Notes: a model not told the origin generated them from the letters alone. Shown: positions 32,536 through 42,366, counted from the stretch's first letter. The stretch is DNA of 64,000 nucleotides from Halapricum hydrolyticum (GCF_025517535.1 NZ_JAOPKC010000003.1:62001-126000), one strand, 5' to 3'. A program made the numbers and translations.

Positions 32536-34281
32536 TCAAAGAGCTGTCCGGATCGATTCGGCCGTCGTCTCACCGATGCCCTCGACGGCCTGCAGTTCTT
32601 CGAGCGTGGCGTCACGGATCGCCTCGACGCTGCCGAAATGGCCGAGCAGTCGTTTGCGCGTTTCCGGGCCGACGCCCGGTACGTCGTCAAGCGGCGTCGA
32701 GACGTCGTCTCTGAGCGTCTGATGATACTGGACGGCGAAGCGATGGGCCTCATCGCGCACCCGCTGGAGCAGGTGGAGGTGGGGCGCGTCGTCGGGCCAG
32801 CGCTCGACGCCCTCGGGCGTGACGACCAGTTCTTCGGATTTGGCAAGCGCGATCGCCGGCACGTCCCAGCCGGTTTCCGCCAGTGCGTCGCGTGCCGCAC
32901 CGAGTTGCCCCTCGCCGCCGTCGATCAACAGCAAATCCGGGTCGGGTCGGTCGTCGCGGCCGTCGATCGCTCGCTCGGCCCGCCAGCGGACCAGCGACCG
33001 CATGTTGGCGTAATCGTCGTTGCGATCCGGGAGCTTCTTCCGGCGGTAGTCGGCCTTCTCCGGACTGCCGTCGACGAAGACGACGTCGCTGCCGACGACT
33101 GATCGACCCTGCGCGTGACTCACGTCGAACCCCTCGATCCGCCCGACCTGATCCAGTCCGAGCGCATCGGCCAGCGCGGCCGTTTCGTCGCGATCGCCGC
33201 CGCGCCTGCGGGCGTTTTTCAGTGCCAGATCGACCAGCGTCGATTCTCGACCCGCACCGGGGACTCTGAGGTCGACGCCCTCGCCTTCGAGCCACGATCG
33301 CACCTTCTCGTCGCTGGGTCGATCCGACAACAGCAGGACGTCCGGGAGTTCGCGCTCGGCGTAATACTGGGCGACGAACGCGCCCAGCACCGCGCCCGCG
33401 TGCTCTCCCTGGGGGGCGTCAAGGCGGTGGCGCTCGCGCTCGACCAGCGAGCCGTCGACGCTCTGCAGGCGTGCGACGGTCGCCGTTTCGCCTTCGACGG
33501 TGACGCCGAGCACGTCGACGGTCCGCTCTTCGCTTCGGGGCGTCGCAACGGCGTCGCTACCCTCGGCGTGCAGCGACTCAACCGCGTCGAGACGGTCTCT
33601 GAGGTTCGCAGCCCGCTCGAACGCCTGTTGCTGGGCGGCATCGTCCATCTCCCGGCGTATCGGGTCCGCGACGACGCCGGTCTCACCCTCGAAAAAGCGC
33701 CGCACGGCTTCACAGTCCGCGCGGTAATCGGTCTCGCTTATCTCGCCAGTGCACGGCGCGGTGCACAGCCCCATGTCGTAGTCCAGACACGGGCGGTCGC
33801 GGCCGGCGTATTTGTGATCCGAACACCCTCGCAGTCCGTAGGTCTCCCGGACGGCCTTGAGGACCGTCTCCAGGCGGCTCTTGTCGGTGAACGGACCGTA
33901 GACGGTCGCGTTCTCGTCGGGGTCGCGAGTGATCTCGATCCGCGGGACGGGGTGGTCCGTGAGCTGGACGAGCGGGTAGGACTTGTCGTCTTTCAGCCGG
34001 ACGTTATAGCGGGGCTGGTGGCGCTTGATCAGGTTCGCCTCCAGCAACAGCGCCTGGGTCTCGGTGTCGGTGACGACGGTGTCGATCGCGCCCGCGCGCT
34101 CGATCATCTGCCGGATGCGCTCGCCGCGCGGATCGGCGTAGGACCGTACCCGATCGCGCAGATCGACCGCTTTGCCGACGTACAGCACCGTCGCGTCGTC
34201 GCCCTCACGATCGAGAAACCGATACACGCCCGGTTCCCGCGGGAGATCGCTGGCTCGGTCACGAACCGCGTCGGCGTCCAT
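32536..34281 (-). CDS. uvrC: Excinuclease ABC subunit UvrC
   Basis: A 581-residue UvrC, the dual-incision nuclease of nucleotide excision repair. The GIY-YIG nuclease is at residues 15-95 ('PGVYRFLDREG', 'LYVGKAVDLRDRVRSY'). A Cys-rich patch 'CLDYDMGLCTAPCTG' is at about 165, the UVR motif near 205-230, the RNase-H-like nuclease 'GFDVSHAQGRSVVGSDVVF' at about 385, and two helix-hairpin-helices are at the C-terminus ('LDDVPGVGPETRKRLL', 'LQAVEGIGETTAESIR'). uvrA and uvrB are not in the window. Confidence 0.95.
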   Translation of the reverse strand: MDADAVRDRASDLPREPGVYRFLDREGDDATVLYVGKAVDLRDRVRSYADPRGERIRQMIERAGAIDTVVTDTETQALLLEANLIKRHQPRYNVRLKDDKSYPLVQLTDHPVPRIEITRDPDENATVYGPFTDKSRLETVLKAVRETYGLRGCSDHKYAGRDRPCLDYDMGLCTAPCTGEISETDYRADCEAVRRFFEGETGVVADPIRREMDDAAQQQAFERAANLRDRLDAVESLHAEGSDAVATPRSEERTVDVLGVTVEGETATVARLQSVDGSLVERERHRLDAPQGEHAGAVLGAFVAQYYAERELPDVLLLSDRPSDEKVRSWLEGEGVDLRVPGAGRESTLVDLALKNARRRGGDRDETAALADALGLDQVGRIEGFDVSHAQGRSVVGSDVVFVDGSPEKADYRRKKLPDRNDDYANMRSLVRWRAERAIDGRDDRPDPDLLLIDGGEGQLGAARDALAETGWDVPAIALAKSEELVVTPEGVERWPDDAPHLHLLQRVRDEAHRFAVQYHQTLRDDVSTPLDDVPGVGPETRKRLLGHFGSVEAIRDATLEELQAVEGIGETTAESIRTAL

Positions 34282-34343
34282 CGCCCCGCTCTAGCGGCGA
34301 CGACGGTTTGATACTGTCGGACGTACGCTCTCGACGGATTTCG

Positions 34344-34937
34344 CTATCCGGCCTCGTGATCGGTCCCGGGCAGGATCGCGCGTTCCAGCCCGTCGGCGAT
34401 CGTCTCGCCGTTCGAGTCGGGGGCCGGGAGGCGGATCGACTCGTCCGCTTCGGCGAGGTCGATCACGAGCGATCGTTCGCGCGACCAGAGGTACACCCCG
34501 AACGGAACGATCGCGAACAGCAACAGCAAGGCCCCGGCCAGTTGCATGAACTCGTCGAGGTTCCGAAGCAGCGACAGGAGCTGTTCGAACAGTCCCAGCA
34601 CGCCGCCGATCCCGAGTTGCCCCGTCGATTCCGGCATCGCGACGTCCGAGAGGATGGCGTCGAGCGGCAACAACAGCCCCGCGACGATCAACACGAGACC
34701 GTAAATCGTCGCCCGAACGGCGTACCGGAGAAACGTCGAGTCGCCGCCCGATTCGACCGAGACGCCGGTCACGTTCGGTCGGTCGGCCTGCTGGAAGTTC
34801 GGCCCGTCGCGTTCGGGCGTGAACGCGAGCACCCGGTGGCTCGTGACGACGACCGCCGCAGTCCCGACCTCGACGCGCTCGGCGACCGTTTCCCCGTCGT
34901 AAAGCAGTTCCTCGACCCGGTCGCTCCAGCGACTCAT
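34344..34937 (-). CDS. PH-like domain membrane protein
   Basis: A 197-residue protein. Residues 1-60 ('EELLYDGETVAERVEV', 'AAVVVTSHRVLAFTPE') resemble a bacterial PH domain, residues about 70-92 and 130-150 are membrane helices, and the C-terminus is a charged cytoplasmic tail. Function is unknown. The ATG at 34937 starts 'MSRWSDRVEELL'; 23 upstream codons look non-coding. It diverges from the small gene at 35016. Confidence 0.68.
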   Translation of the reverse strand: MSRWSDRVEELLYDGETVAERVEVGTAAVVVTSHRVLAFTPERDGPNFQQADRPNVTGVSVESGGDSTFLRYAVRATIYGLVLIVAGLLLPLDAILSDVAMPESTGQLGIGGVLGLFEQLLSLLRNLDEFMQLAGALLLLFAIVPFGVYLWSRERSLVIDLAEADESIRLPAPDSNGETIADGLERAILPGTDHEAG

Positions 34938-35015
34938 CGTCTGACTGTAGGACGGCCCGGCTGAAAACGATACGGGACCGGAGGATACAATCGTGTGCTC
35001 TCCCAACGCTCGCCC

Positions 35016-35279
35016 ATGTCAGAGACGGTGCGGTGCTGGCTGGTCGAGCGCGACTACTACGACGAGGACCTGGTGACGCTCGTCTACGCGACGCCGAACG
35101 GACAGCGCCATCTGACACAGCAACTCTCGACGGCGCTGCTGATGAAGAGTCCGCCGACCGCGGCCAAGGACGTCGAATCCGACCGACTCGAACCCGTGAC
35201 CGACGACGGGACTCGCCGGCGCTACGCCACCGAGGCCGAACGCATGATCGACCGCCACGATCCGGACGACCACGTGTGA
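35016..35279 (+). CDS. Conserved small haloarchaeal protein
   Basis: An 87-residue soluble protein beginning 'MSETVRCWLVERDYYDEDLV' with a basic middle ('GQRHLTQQLSTALLMKS') and an acidic tail. I do not recognise it beyond being a typical conserved haloarchaeal hypothetical. The ATG at 35016 is chosen because the sequence upstream is not conserved-looking. It lies 60 bases before the M50 protease gene on the same strand, so co-transcription is possible. Confidence 0.6.
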   Translation: MSETVRCWLVERDYYDEDLVTLVYATPNGQRHLTQQLSTALLMKSPPTAAKDVESDRLEPVTDDGTRRRYATEAERMIDRHDPDDHV

Positions 35280-35339
35280 GATGCGCTGTTCCTCCAGCAG
35301 TCACAATCCTCTTGACGACGTGTCCCCAGGGTCCGAGTA

Positions 35340-37112
35340 ATGGTTTCGACGCTGACGCTGGTGATCGCGGGGATGCTCCTCTATACTGTCGTCGCGATGG
35401 GACTCCGACAGCGTGGCGTGCTCCCCGAGTTCGTCCACGTCTCCGGGCCGCTGACGACGATCCATACCCAGCGTGGCAAGCGGTTTCTGGACCGACTGGC
35501 GCGACACGAGCGGTTCTGGCGAGCCTGGGGCAATCTCGGGCTGGGTATGGCGCTGGTGTTTCTCGTCGGGCTGTTCCTGACGGTCCTGCTATCGGCGTAT
35601 CAGAGCCTCCGCCAGCCGGCGGCCTCGGCGATCCAGGAGCCCCAGAACGCCCTGGTCATCCCCGGCGTCAACGAGTTTCTGCCGCTGTCGGCCGCTCCCG
35701 AGATCGTCTTCGGATTGCTCGTCGGACTCGTCGTCCACGAGGGCGGGCACGGCCTGCTCTGTCGCGTCGAGGACATCAACATCGAATCGATGGGCGTCGC
35801 GCTGCTGACGATCGTCCCGCTCGGCGCGTTCGTCGAACCCGACGAGGAAGATCGCAAGAAGGCCGGTCGCGGCGCACAGAGCCGGATGTTCGCCGCCGGC
35901 GTCACCAACAACTTCGCGATCACCGTCGTCGCCTTCGCCCTGCTGTTCGGACCGGTGACAGGGTCGATCGCCGCCGTGAGCGGCGTCCCGGTCGGCGGGT
36001 CGATGCAGGATTCACCCGCGCGATCGGCGGGTCTCGGCGGCGGCGACGTCATCACGTCCGTCGAAGGAACTGACGTCGAGTCGGCGGCCGACATCGACGC
36101 CGTGCTGGCCAACCACACCGAGCGCAGCGTCACCGTGGGCACCGACAGCGGCGAGACAGTGACGGTGAACCGATCAGTGCTGGTGACCCGGGCCCTGGCT
36201 GACGGACCGCTCGCGATCGACGCCGGCGCGACGATCGTCGCCGTCAACGGTACGACTGTCGGCATCGAAACCGAGTTCGCCGACGCGATGGCCGACCGGA
36301 CGACCGCGACGCTCACGACGGCCGACGGCACGACCGCCACCGGCCCGATCGGTGCCTACGCCAGCGCAGTCAGCGAGGGCGGCCCGCTGGCGGACGCCGG
36401 TGCACCGACCGGCGAACCGGCCGTCGTGACCCGCGTCGACGGCACTCGAACGCCTGATGCCGAGACGATGCAGGACGTGCTCGCCGATCTCGATCCCGGA
36501 ACGACAGTCGCGGTCGAAGCGCACGTCGACGGGTCGCTCCAGCAGTACAACGTCACGCTCGGTGAGAACACCCGGACCGGCGGCGCGCTCCTGGGCGTGC
36601 TCGGTGTCCAGCCCGGTTACAGCGGGCTCGTCGTCAACGACTTCGGGATCCAGGTGTACCCCGCCGAGTCCTATCTGGCGGCGCTGTCCGGTGACGGCGC
36701 GCTCGGCGGACTCGGCCAGGGATCGCTCGCGACCGTCGCCGTGACGCTTCTGGTGTTGCCTTTCGCGGCCGTCGCGGCACCGTCGCTGGGCTTTAATTTC
36801 GCCGGCTTCCTCGATCCGATCACGAACTTCTATGTCGTCCAGGGGCCGCTCGAACCGCTCGGCGGCGGCGTGTTCCTGCTCGCGAACCTGCTGTTCTGGA
36901 CCGGCTGGATCAACTTCAACCTCGGGCTGTTCAACTGCATTCCGGCGTTCCCGCTGGACGGCGGGCACCTCCTGCGGACGAGCACGGAGGCGATCCTCGC
37001 CCGGACGCCGCTGAACCACCGCCGACACGTCCGGACAGTTACGATCTCGATCGGACTGATCATGGGCGTCAGCCTGATCCTGATGCTGTTCGGCCCGCAG
37101 CTCCTTTCCTGA
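35340..37112 (+). CDS. Site-2 protease-like M50 membrane metalloprotease
   Basis: A 590-residue intramembrane protease. Zinc site HExxH is His133-Glu134-His137 ('VVHEGGHGLL'), and the distal NxxPxxxxDGG motif is 'NCIPAFPLDGGHLL' near residue 540. Between them are two PDZ-like regions ('SPARSAGLGGGDVITSVEG' and a second near 340-420). About six membrane helices are visible. Members cut membrane-bound substrates to release regulators or mature proteins. The client is unknown. Confidence 0.9.
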   Translation: MVSTLTLVIAGMLLYTVVAMGLRQRGVLPEFVHVSGPLTTIHTQRGKRFLDRLARHERFWRAWGNLGLGMALVFLVGLFLTVLLSAYQSLRQPAASAIQEPQNALVIPGVNEFLPLSAAPEIVFGLLVGLVVHEGGHGLLCRVEDINIESMGVALLTIVPLGAFVEPDEEDRKKAGRGAQSRMFAAGVTNNFAITVVAFALLFGPVTGSIAAVSGVPVGGSMQDSPARSAGLGGGDVITSVEGTDVESAADIDAVLANHTERSVTVGTDSGETVTVNRSVLVTRALADGPLAIDAGATIVAVNGTTVGIETEFADAMADRTTATLTTADGTTATGPIGAYASAVSEGGPLADAGAPTGEPAVVTRVDGTRTPDAETMQDVLADLDPGTTVAVEAHVDGSLQQYNVTLGENTRTGGALLGVLGVQPGYSGLVVNDFGIQVYPAESYLAALSGDGALGGLGQGSLATVAVTLLVLPFAAVAAPSLGFNFAGFLDPITNFYVVQGPLEPLGGGVFLLANLLFWTGWINFNLGLFNCIPAFPLDGGHLLRTSTEAILARTPLNHRRHVRTVTISIGLIMGVSLILMLFGPQLLS

Positions 37113-37223
37113 AAGAATAGGAGCGATTCTAGCGGCTCCTCCTGATACGAGGAGATGTTGGAGAACGAGCCGGCTGACGCTGACTCGCCCGCTTCTGCCA
37201 TCCGCTCTTGCACTCCGGTAGGC

Positions 37224-37373
37224 CTACTGGATCATCTCGCGCGCCTCGTCGTCGCTCAGTTCCATATCGTGTTTCTCCTTCGCGTGTTCTTTCACGTGCT
37301 CAATCACCTCCTGCTCGTCGTCGGACTTGATCATGAAATCGTCCCCTTGGCTACAATCTACCTGGTATGCCAT
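37224..37373 (-). CDS. DUF1059 small protein (49 residues)
   Basis: A 49-residue protein starting 'MAYQVDCSQGDDFMIKSDD' with the helix 'EQEVIEHVKEHAKEKHDMEL' and ending 'SDDEAREMIQ'. This is the DUF1059 pattern (one Cys near residue 7, acid/Lys-rich helix, C-terminal helix). The role is unknown; relatives occur widely in bacteria and haloarchaea. The gene is isolated and convergent with the M50 protease. Confidence 0.85.
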   Translation of the reverse strand: MAYQVDCSQGDDFMIKSDDEQEVIEHVKEHAKEKHDMELSDDEAREMIQ

Positions 37374-37720
37374 AGGGGATACACAGACTCCGTCCCCATA
37401 TTGTTATTAGCCGGTTTTCCATCAGTAAGGACGACACCGGATGGAGAAACCTCTCGCATCTTGTCCGGATAGCGGAGTACGAGACGCTTAATCGTCACGC
37501 GGGAGAGCGCGGCTGCTGTGGCGCTTCTGGAACTCGCACAGAAACTTGCGCTGGGCGCGGCTTCGGGAAGTAGGCTCGTCGTAGGCATACCTACGAACCA
37601 CACGTTGCGTCTTCAGCCACTTGCGCGGGATCTGATAGCCGCTGTATACCCCTCTCGAAGGTAAACTCGTTTTCCTGAAAGGCAAGGTTCCTTACGCTCT
37701 CGCCCTAAGTCCGGACGATT
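37374..37720. other. 347-base gap with no supported gene
   Basis: Between the DUF1059 gene and pitA. Two overlapping minus-strand frames (37358-37603 and 37488-37685) stay open, but both are rich in Ser/Arg, disagree with haloarchaeal codon and charge bias, and match nothing I know. The sequence may include decayed insertion-element DNA. The pitA promoter presumably lies at the right edge. Confidence 0.5.
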
Positions 37721-39676
37721 ATGACCACGGAGCGACGGGACGCACCGCCGACGGCCGAGGGGTGGTACGTGCTACACGACGTTCGGACGATCGACTGGGC
37801 CGCCTGGGACGAGGCCTCCCAGCGCACGCGCGATCGGGCCATCGAGGAGGGGATCGAGTTCCTCCAGTCGGTCACGGCGGTCGAGGACGCTGACGGAGGC
37901 GGTTCGATGGTCGTCTCGATGCTCGGACACAAGGGCGATCTCATGATCGTTCACATGCGGCCGACGCTGGCCGGCCTGGACGAACTGGAGCGGCGCTTCG
38001 AGCGCACGGCGCTGGCGACGTTCACCGACCAGATCCGGTCGTTCGTCTCGGTGACCGAAGCCTCCGGGTACTCCGAACGTGGCCGGGAGTTCATCGAGGG
38101 CGACCTCGACGACGATTCGGGTCTGGCACGGTACATGCGCTCGCGCCTGTATCCCGAAATCCCCGAGAAAGAGCACGTCTGTTTCTACCCGATGGACAAG
38201 CGCCGCGACCTCGAGTACAACTGGTACGATCTGCCCTTCGAGGAGCGCGCCGAGCACATGGACGCCCACGGCGACATCGGCCGCGAATACGCCGGCCGGG
38301 TCACCCAGATGATCACCGGCGCGATCGGCATGGACGACTGGGAGTGGGGCGTCACGCTGTACGCCGACGACATGGTCGACGTGAAGGACCTGCTCTACGA
38401 GATGCGGTTCGACCCCTCCTCTTCGAAGTTCGCCGAGTTCGGCCCCTTCTGGATCGGCCGACGCTTCGACCCCGCCGACCTGGACGCGCTGCTGGCCGGC
38501 GAACCGCTTTCGACGCCCTGGGAGGGTGTCAGCGAACACGCCGAACACGATCATCCGCCGGCGACGCCCGAGGACGCCGCTGAGGGTCACGGGCATGACG
38601 AGAGCGGGCATCCGGAGGGATCTGGGGACGGCGACCATCCACACGGCGACACAGACGAGGGTGACAACGAGAGAGACGACCATCCCAGCGCCAGCAGCGG
38701 CCGTCCGCCGACGACCGATTCCTGGAGCGAGGCCATCGCCGACATCGACGAGATGGATGCCCGACTTGGCAAAGCCGGGCTCTACGAAGGCGAGGACTAC
38801 ACGGGGCGGACGTACGCGCTCGTCTTCGAGACTGACCGCGACGCCGCCGAACTCGCCGGGGAGGTCGAGGGGCTGGCCTCGAACTTCGACCACTACGACA
38901 CGCACGTCACGACCGCGGTCCGCGCGAGCGGGGGCCACACCTACCTGGCGAGCCTCTGGACGACCGAAGACGCCGCCCAGACGGCCTCGGGATTCCTGAC
39001 CGATCTCGACGGGATCGACACCGGCGCGCGCGGGTGGGCCGGCTCCGGTGGCGCCGACGACGCGAGCACGTCTGCGCCGACCGGCACGGACGAAGACGAC
39101 GACATCCGGTCGCAGCTGGCTGAACAGAACATCTACGCCGGCCAGCCCCACGGCGAGGACGTCTACGCGCTCGTGGTCTACTCCGAGGCAGATCTCGACC
39201 GCCTCCGGCCGGTCGTCGAGGACCTCCGTGCGTCCTTCGCGGGCGACGACCACGTCAAGACGGCCGTCTACGACGATCCCGATGGTGAGATCGCGGCCGT
39301 CGTCAGCCTCTGGGAAGACCGGGCCGCCGCACAGCGGGCGAGCGACGACCTGGAGTCGGTGCCCGGCGTGGTCCGGAAAGCCGGCGAGGGCGACGGCTTC
39401 GGGACGATGGGCATGTTCTACACCGTCAAGCCCGCGTACCGCGAGGAGTTCGTCGAGACTTTCGGGACCGTCGGCGAGAAACTCGAAGCGATGGAGGGCC
39501 ACCGCGAGACCGCGCTGCTGGTCAACGATGACGACGCGAACGACATGTTCATCGCCTCGCAGTGGGACTCCCGGGACGACGCGATGGCCTTCTTCCGGTC
39601 GGAGGATTTCCGCGAGACTGTCCAGTGGGGCCGGGAGATCCTGGACGATACGCCGCGACACGTCTTCCTGGCCTAG
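37721..39676 (+). CDS. pitA: PitA: chlorite-dismutase/HemQ-like domain fused to monooxygenase-like domain
   Basis: A 651-residue haloarchaeal fusion. Residues 10-260 are a chlorite dismutase/coproheme decarboxylase (HemQ) domain: Tyr156 in 'FYPMDKRR' matches the catalytic Tyr of HemQ, and 'HGDIGREY' (His183) with 'GMDDWEWGVTLYADD' is the heme-side motif. A linker at about 270-332 has nine His among acids. Residues 335-440 and 465-651 are ferredoxin-like repeats of the antibiotic-monooxygenase (ABM) type. A role in haem synthesis is likely from the first domain; the fused part is unproven. Confidence 0.9.
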   Translation: MTTERRDAPPTAEGWYVLHDVRTIDWAAWDEASQRTRDRAIEEGIEFLQSVTAVEDADGGGSMVVSMLGHKGDLMIVHMRPTLAGLDELERRFERTALATFTDQIRSFVSVTEASGYSERGREFIEGDLDDDSGLARYMRSRLYPEIPEKEHVCFYPMDKRRDLEYNWYDLPFEERAEHMDAHGDIGREYAGRVTQMITGAIGMDDWEWGVTLYADDMVDVKDLLYEMRFDPSSSKFAEFGPFWIGRRFDPADLDALLAGEPLSTPWEGVSEHAEHDHPPATPEDAAEGHGHDESGHPEGSGDGDHPHGDTDEGDNERDDHPSASSGRPPTTDSWSEAIADIDEMDARLGKAGLYEGEDYTGRTYALVFETDRDAAELAGEVEGLASNFDHYDTHVTTAVRASGGHTYLASLWTTEDAAQTASGFLTDLDGIDTGARGWAGSGGADDASTSAPTGTDEDDDIRSQLAEQNIYAGQPHGEDVYALVVYSEADLDRLRPVVEDLRASFAGDDHVKTAVYDDPDGEIAAVVSLWEDRAAAQRASDDLESVPGVVRKAGEGDGFGTMGMFYTVKPAYREEFVETFGTVGEKLEAMEGHRETALLVNDDDANDMFIASQWDSRDDAMAFFRSEDFRETVQWGREILDDTPRHVFLA

Positions 39677-39780
39677 CGATCCTCTGACCGGCTAGGCGTA
39701 TATAAACCCTTCTGAGACACCTATCGCTGTTTGTCCATACAGGAGTTATATCTACCCGGCAAGTGAACGACCTGACAGGA

Positions 39781-42345
39781 ATGATACGTGAGGGGTTAAC
39801 GAGAGCGGTCGATTTCGTCACGGAACACAATCGACTCACGCTGGTGGTAATGATCCTCCTTTCGGCGGTCGTGCTGGCCGGCATCCCGATGCTCGACACG
39901 GAGAGCCAGGCCGGGGCGGACGCGTCGGCGTTCGAGGACATCGATCGCGTCCAGAAGGCGAACTACGTCACGGAGCACTACGACACGTCTCAGGAGGACT
40001 CCAACCGGACGCTCGCGACGGTCTACGTCCGCCAGGAAGACGGTGACGTGCTCTCGAAGACGTCACTGCTGGAGACGCTCCGGTATCAGCGCGACGTACT
40101 GAACAACGACTCGGTCGCAGCGGTGCTCCACGACGACGGGATCGCCGACGTCGCGAACATGGTCGCAGTGGGTCTCGCCGACGATCCGGCGGCGTCGCTC
40201 GACGAGCAGATTGCCACACTCGAAGACGCCAGCCCGGCCGCGGTCGAGACGCAGATCGAATCGACGCTGTCGAACCAGCCGCAAGCGCTGCGGCTGTTGC
40301 CCGACGGTCACGATCCCTCGAACACGACAGCGACTGACCGCCGGCTGCTGGTCGTCCTCAACGCGAGCGGAGCAGCAGGGGGGAGTGAAGGGGTCTTCGA
40401 CCGCGTCGACGCGGCCCTCTACGAGACCGCACAGGACTATTCCGACAGCGGACTGTTCGTGTTGAACCAGTTCGCCTACGCCGAGTACAACAGTCACTTC
40501 TTCGGCGAGATGGTCTGGCTGGTCCTGCCGGCCGCGCTGGTGTTGATCCTGGGCGTGCTCGCGTTCACGTATCGCGATCTCATCGACATCGTCGTCGGGA
40601 TGGTCGGCGTGCTGCTGTCGGTGCTGTGGATGTTCGGCCTGCTTGGCTGGCTCGGCGTCGCTGCGGGGCTGGTCAGCATCGTTCCGGTCGTCCTTGTGAC
40701 GGGGCTGAGTATCGACTTTGGCTTCCACGTCTTCAACCGCTACCGTGAGCAACGCGAGGCGAGCAGACAGCGAGCGGGCGACGCACGGGGCGACGGGGGG
40801 ATCCGCGAGCCGATGAACCGTGGGGTCAGACTCGTCGCGACGGCACTCGTGTTGGTCACGGTCACTGCGGCCATTGGCTTCCTGTCGAACCTCGTCAACC
40901 CGCTGGGACAGATCCGCGATCTCGGCGTCTCGATCACGCTGGGCGTGATCGCGTCGCTGTTGCTGTTCGTGACCGTCGTCCCGGCGCTGAAGATCAGTAT
41001 CGACGGTCTCTTCGAACGGTTCGGCTGGGATCGACACAAGCGCGCGCTGGGACACGGCCGGTTTCTGCGCCCGGCCCTGTCGAGGACGGTCACGCTCGCT
41101 CGCCGCGGTGCGCCGATCGTGCTGGTCGTCGCCCTCGTGATCGGTTCGCTCGGTGCGGTCGCCTGGACCGACCTCGACGAGGAGAGCTTCCAGCAACCGG
41201 ACGGCGAGGTCGCGGAGTGGAAACAGAGCCTCCCGGACCCGATCGGCTGGGACACTCATCCCGTCGCCGAGCGACTGAACCACGTGCAGGCGGTCTATCA
41301 GCCGGCTACTGCCGACGACGCGTTTCGCGAACGCATACTGATCGAGGGCGACGTGACCGCCGACGGCACGCTGACTGATCTCCAGGCCGGCGTCGAGACG
41401 ATAAGCGAGCGTGGCGTGCTTCTCGACCAGCCCGGCGTCCGGGCCGTCACTTCGCCCGTGACGGCGATGCAGGCGCTAGCGCAGCGAGATCCGGCGTTCA
41501 GAGCGGTCTTCGAAGACGAGAGTCGCGACACTGACGGTGACGGGATCCCCGACCGCGATCTCAAGCCCGTCTACGACGCCTTCTACGAGGCCGACAGCGA
41601 ACTCGCCGGCCAGGTGCTCGAACGGACCGACGGCGAGTACCGTTCGATGCTCGTCCGGGTCGCACTCGACGCCGACTTCGCGGATATCGACCAGGCCGTC
41701 GCTGACCTCGAAGCCGGCGCGGATCGCATGGAGGGCGACAGCGACCGGACGGCGACCGCCGTCGGGTCGGTGGCTGTCAACGTGGCTGTCCTGGACGCGA
41801 TCGTCGGCGGGATCCTCCAGACGATGACGATCGCGCTGGCGGCGATCGCGCTGGTGATGGCAGTCGCGTTCCGGGCCATGCACGGGAGTGCGACGCTCGG
41901 ACTCATTGTCGCCGTGCCGATCGCGCTCGTCCTCGGACTGGTGATCGGCGGAATGTATCTCCTGTCGATCCCGCTGACGTTGCTGACGGCGCTGCTGATG
42001 AGTCTCGTCATCGGGCTGGGGATCGATTACAACATCCACATCGGCGACCGGTTCGCCGACGAGCGTCGCGAGGGCAAGACGACCGTCGAGGCGCTGGAAG
42101 CCGCGGTCACCGGAACCGGGGGCGCGCTACTCGGCAGCACGCTCACCTCCGCCGGCGCGTTCGCGACGATCGCGCTCGTCCCGGATCCGCAACTGCAGAG
42201 CTTCAGCTTGATCGTGGTGGTCGCGCTGCTCACCGCCTTCCTGGTGAGCCTCCTCGTCCTGCCGAGCCTGCTGGTACTGTGGGAGCGATACAGCCCCGAA
42301 GCCGTGACAACTGAAGCGACGGCCGAGAGCCTGCCACAGGACTGA
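39781..42345 (+). CDS. MMPL/RND superfamily transporter
   Basis: An 854-residue transporter with two repeats, each one helix, a large external loop (about residues 45-240 and 470-680) and five helices. 'VTGLSIDFGFHVFNRYREQR' and 'VIGLGIDYNIHIGDRFADER' are the paired RND/MMPL helix-4 motifs with conserved Asp for proton flow. Substrate unknown; relatives move lipids or hopanoids. ATG 39781 is preferred to GTG 39763 because a GTTATAT box (39745-39751) would start transcription near 39774, after the GTG. Confidence 0.9.
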   Translation: MIREGLTRAVDFVTEHNRLTLVVMILLSAVVLAGIPMLDTESQAGADASAFEDIDRVQKANYVTEHYDTSQEDSNRTLATVYVRQEDGDVLSKTSLLETLRYQRDVLNNDSVAAVLHDDGIADVANMVAVGLADDPAASLDEQIATLEDASPAAVETQIESTLSNQPQALRLLPDGHDPSNTTATDRRLLVVLNASGAAGGSEGVFDRVDAALYETAQDYSDSGLFVLNQFAYAEYNSHFFGEMVWLVLPAALVLILGVLAFTYRDLIDIVVGMVGVLLSVLWMFGLLGWLGVAAGLVSIVPVVLVTGLSIDFGFHVFNRYREQREASRQRAGDARGDGGIREPMNRGVRLVATALVLVTVTAAIGFLSNLVNPLGQIRDLGVSITLGVIASLLLFVTVVPALKISIDGLFERFGWDRHKRALGHGRFLRPALSRTVTLARRGAPIVLVVALVIGSLGAVAWTDLDEESFQQPDGEVAEWKQSLPDPIGWDTHPVAERLNHVQAVYQPATADDAFRERILIEGDVTADGTLTDLQAGVETISERGVLLDQPGVRAVTSPVTAMQALAQRDPAFRAVFEDESRDTDGDGIPDRDLKPVYDAFYEADSELAGQVLERTDGEYRSMLVRVALDADFADIDQAVADLEAGADRMEGDSDRTATAVGSVAVNVAVLDAIVGGILQTMTIALAAIALVMAVAFRAMHGSATLGLIVAVPIALVLGLVIGGMYLLSIPLTLLTALLMSLVIGLGIDYNIHIGDRFADERREGKTTVEALEAAVTGTGGALLGSTLTSAGAFATIALVPDPQLQSFSLIVVVALLTAFLVSLLVLPSLLVLWERYSPEAVTTEATAESLPQD

Positions 42346-42366
42346 TAGTGACCGCTGTAACGATTA
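42345..42366 (+). repeat. Solo MITE-like end at the transporter stop codon
   Basis: ATAGTGACCGCTGTAACGAT at 42345-42364 matches the left end of the MITE at 19431 at about 18 of 22 positions. Its first base is the last base of the transporter's TGA stop, as at the other site. No matching right end was found in the next 120 bases, so it is a relic or a related 3'-end motif. Confidence 0.4.

Noticed and set aside
37358..37685. Two overlapping minus-strand frames of 81 and 65 codons.
   Set aside because: Ser/Arg-rich, not acidic, mutually overlapping, and no family recognised; treated as a gene-free gap with possible decayed insertion DNA.
37772..39661. A 629-codon minus-strand frame opposite pitA.
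   Set aside because: It is a shadow frame; pitA has recognised domains and motifs on the plus strand.
39763..39780. GTG start for the MMPL transporter 18 bases upstream.
   Set aside because: The TATA-like box at 39745-39751 predicts transcription starting near 39774, after the GTG but before ATG 39781.
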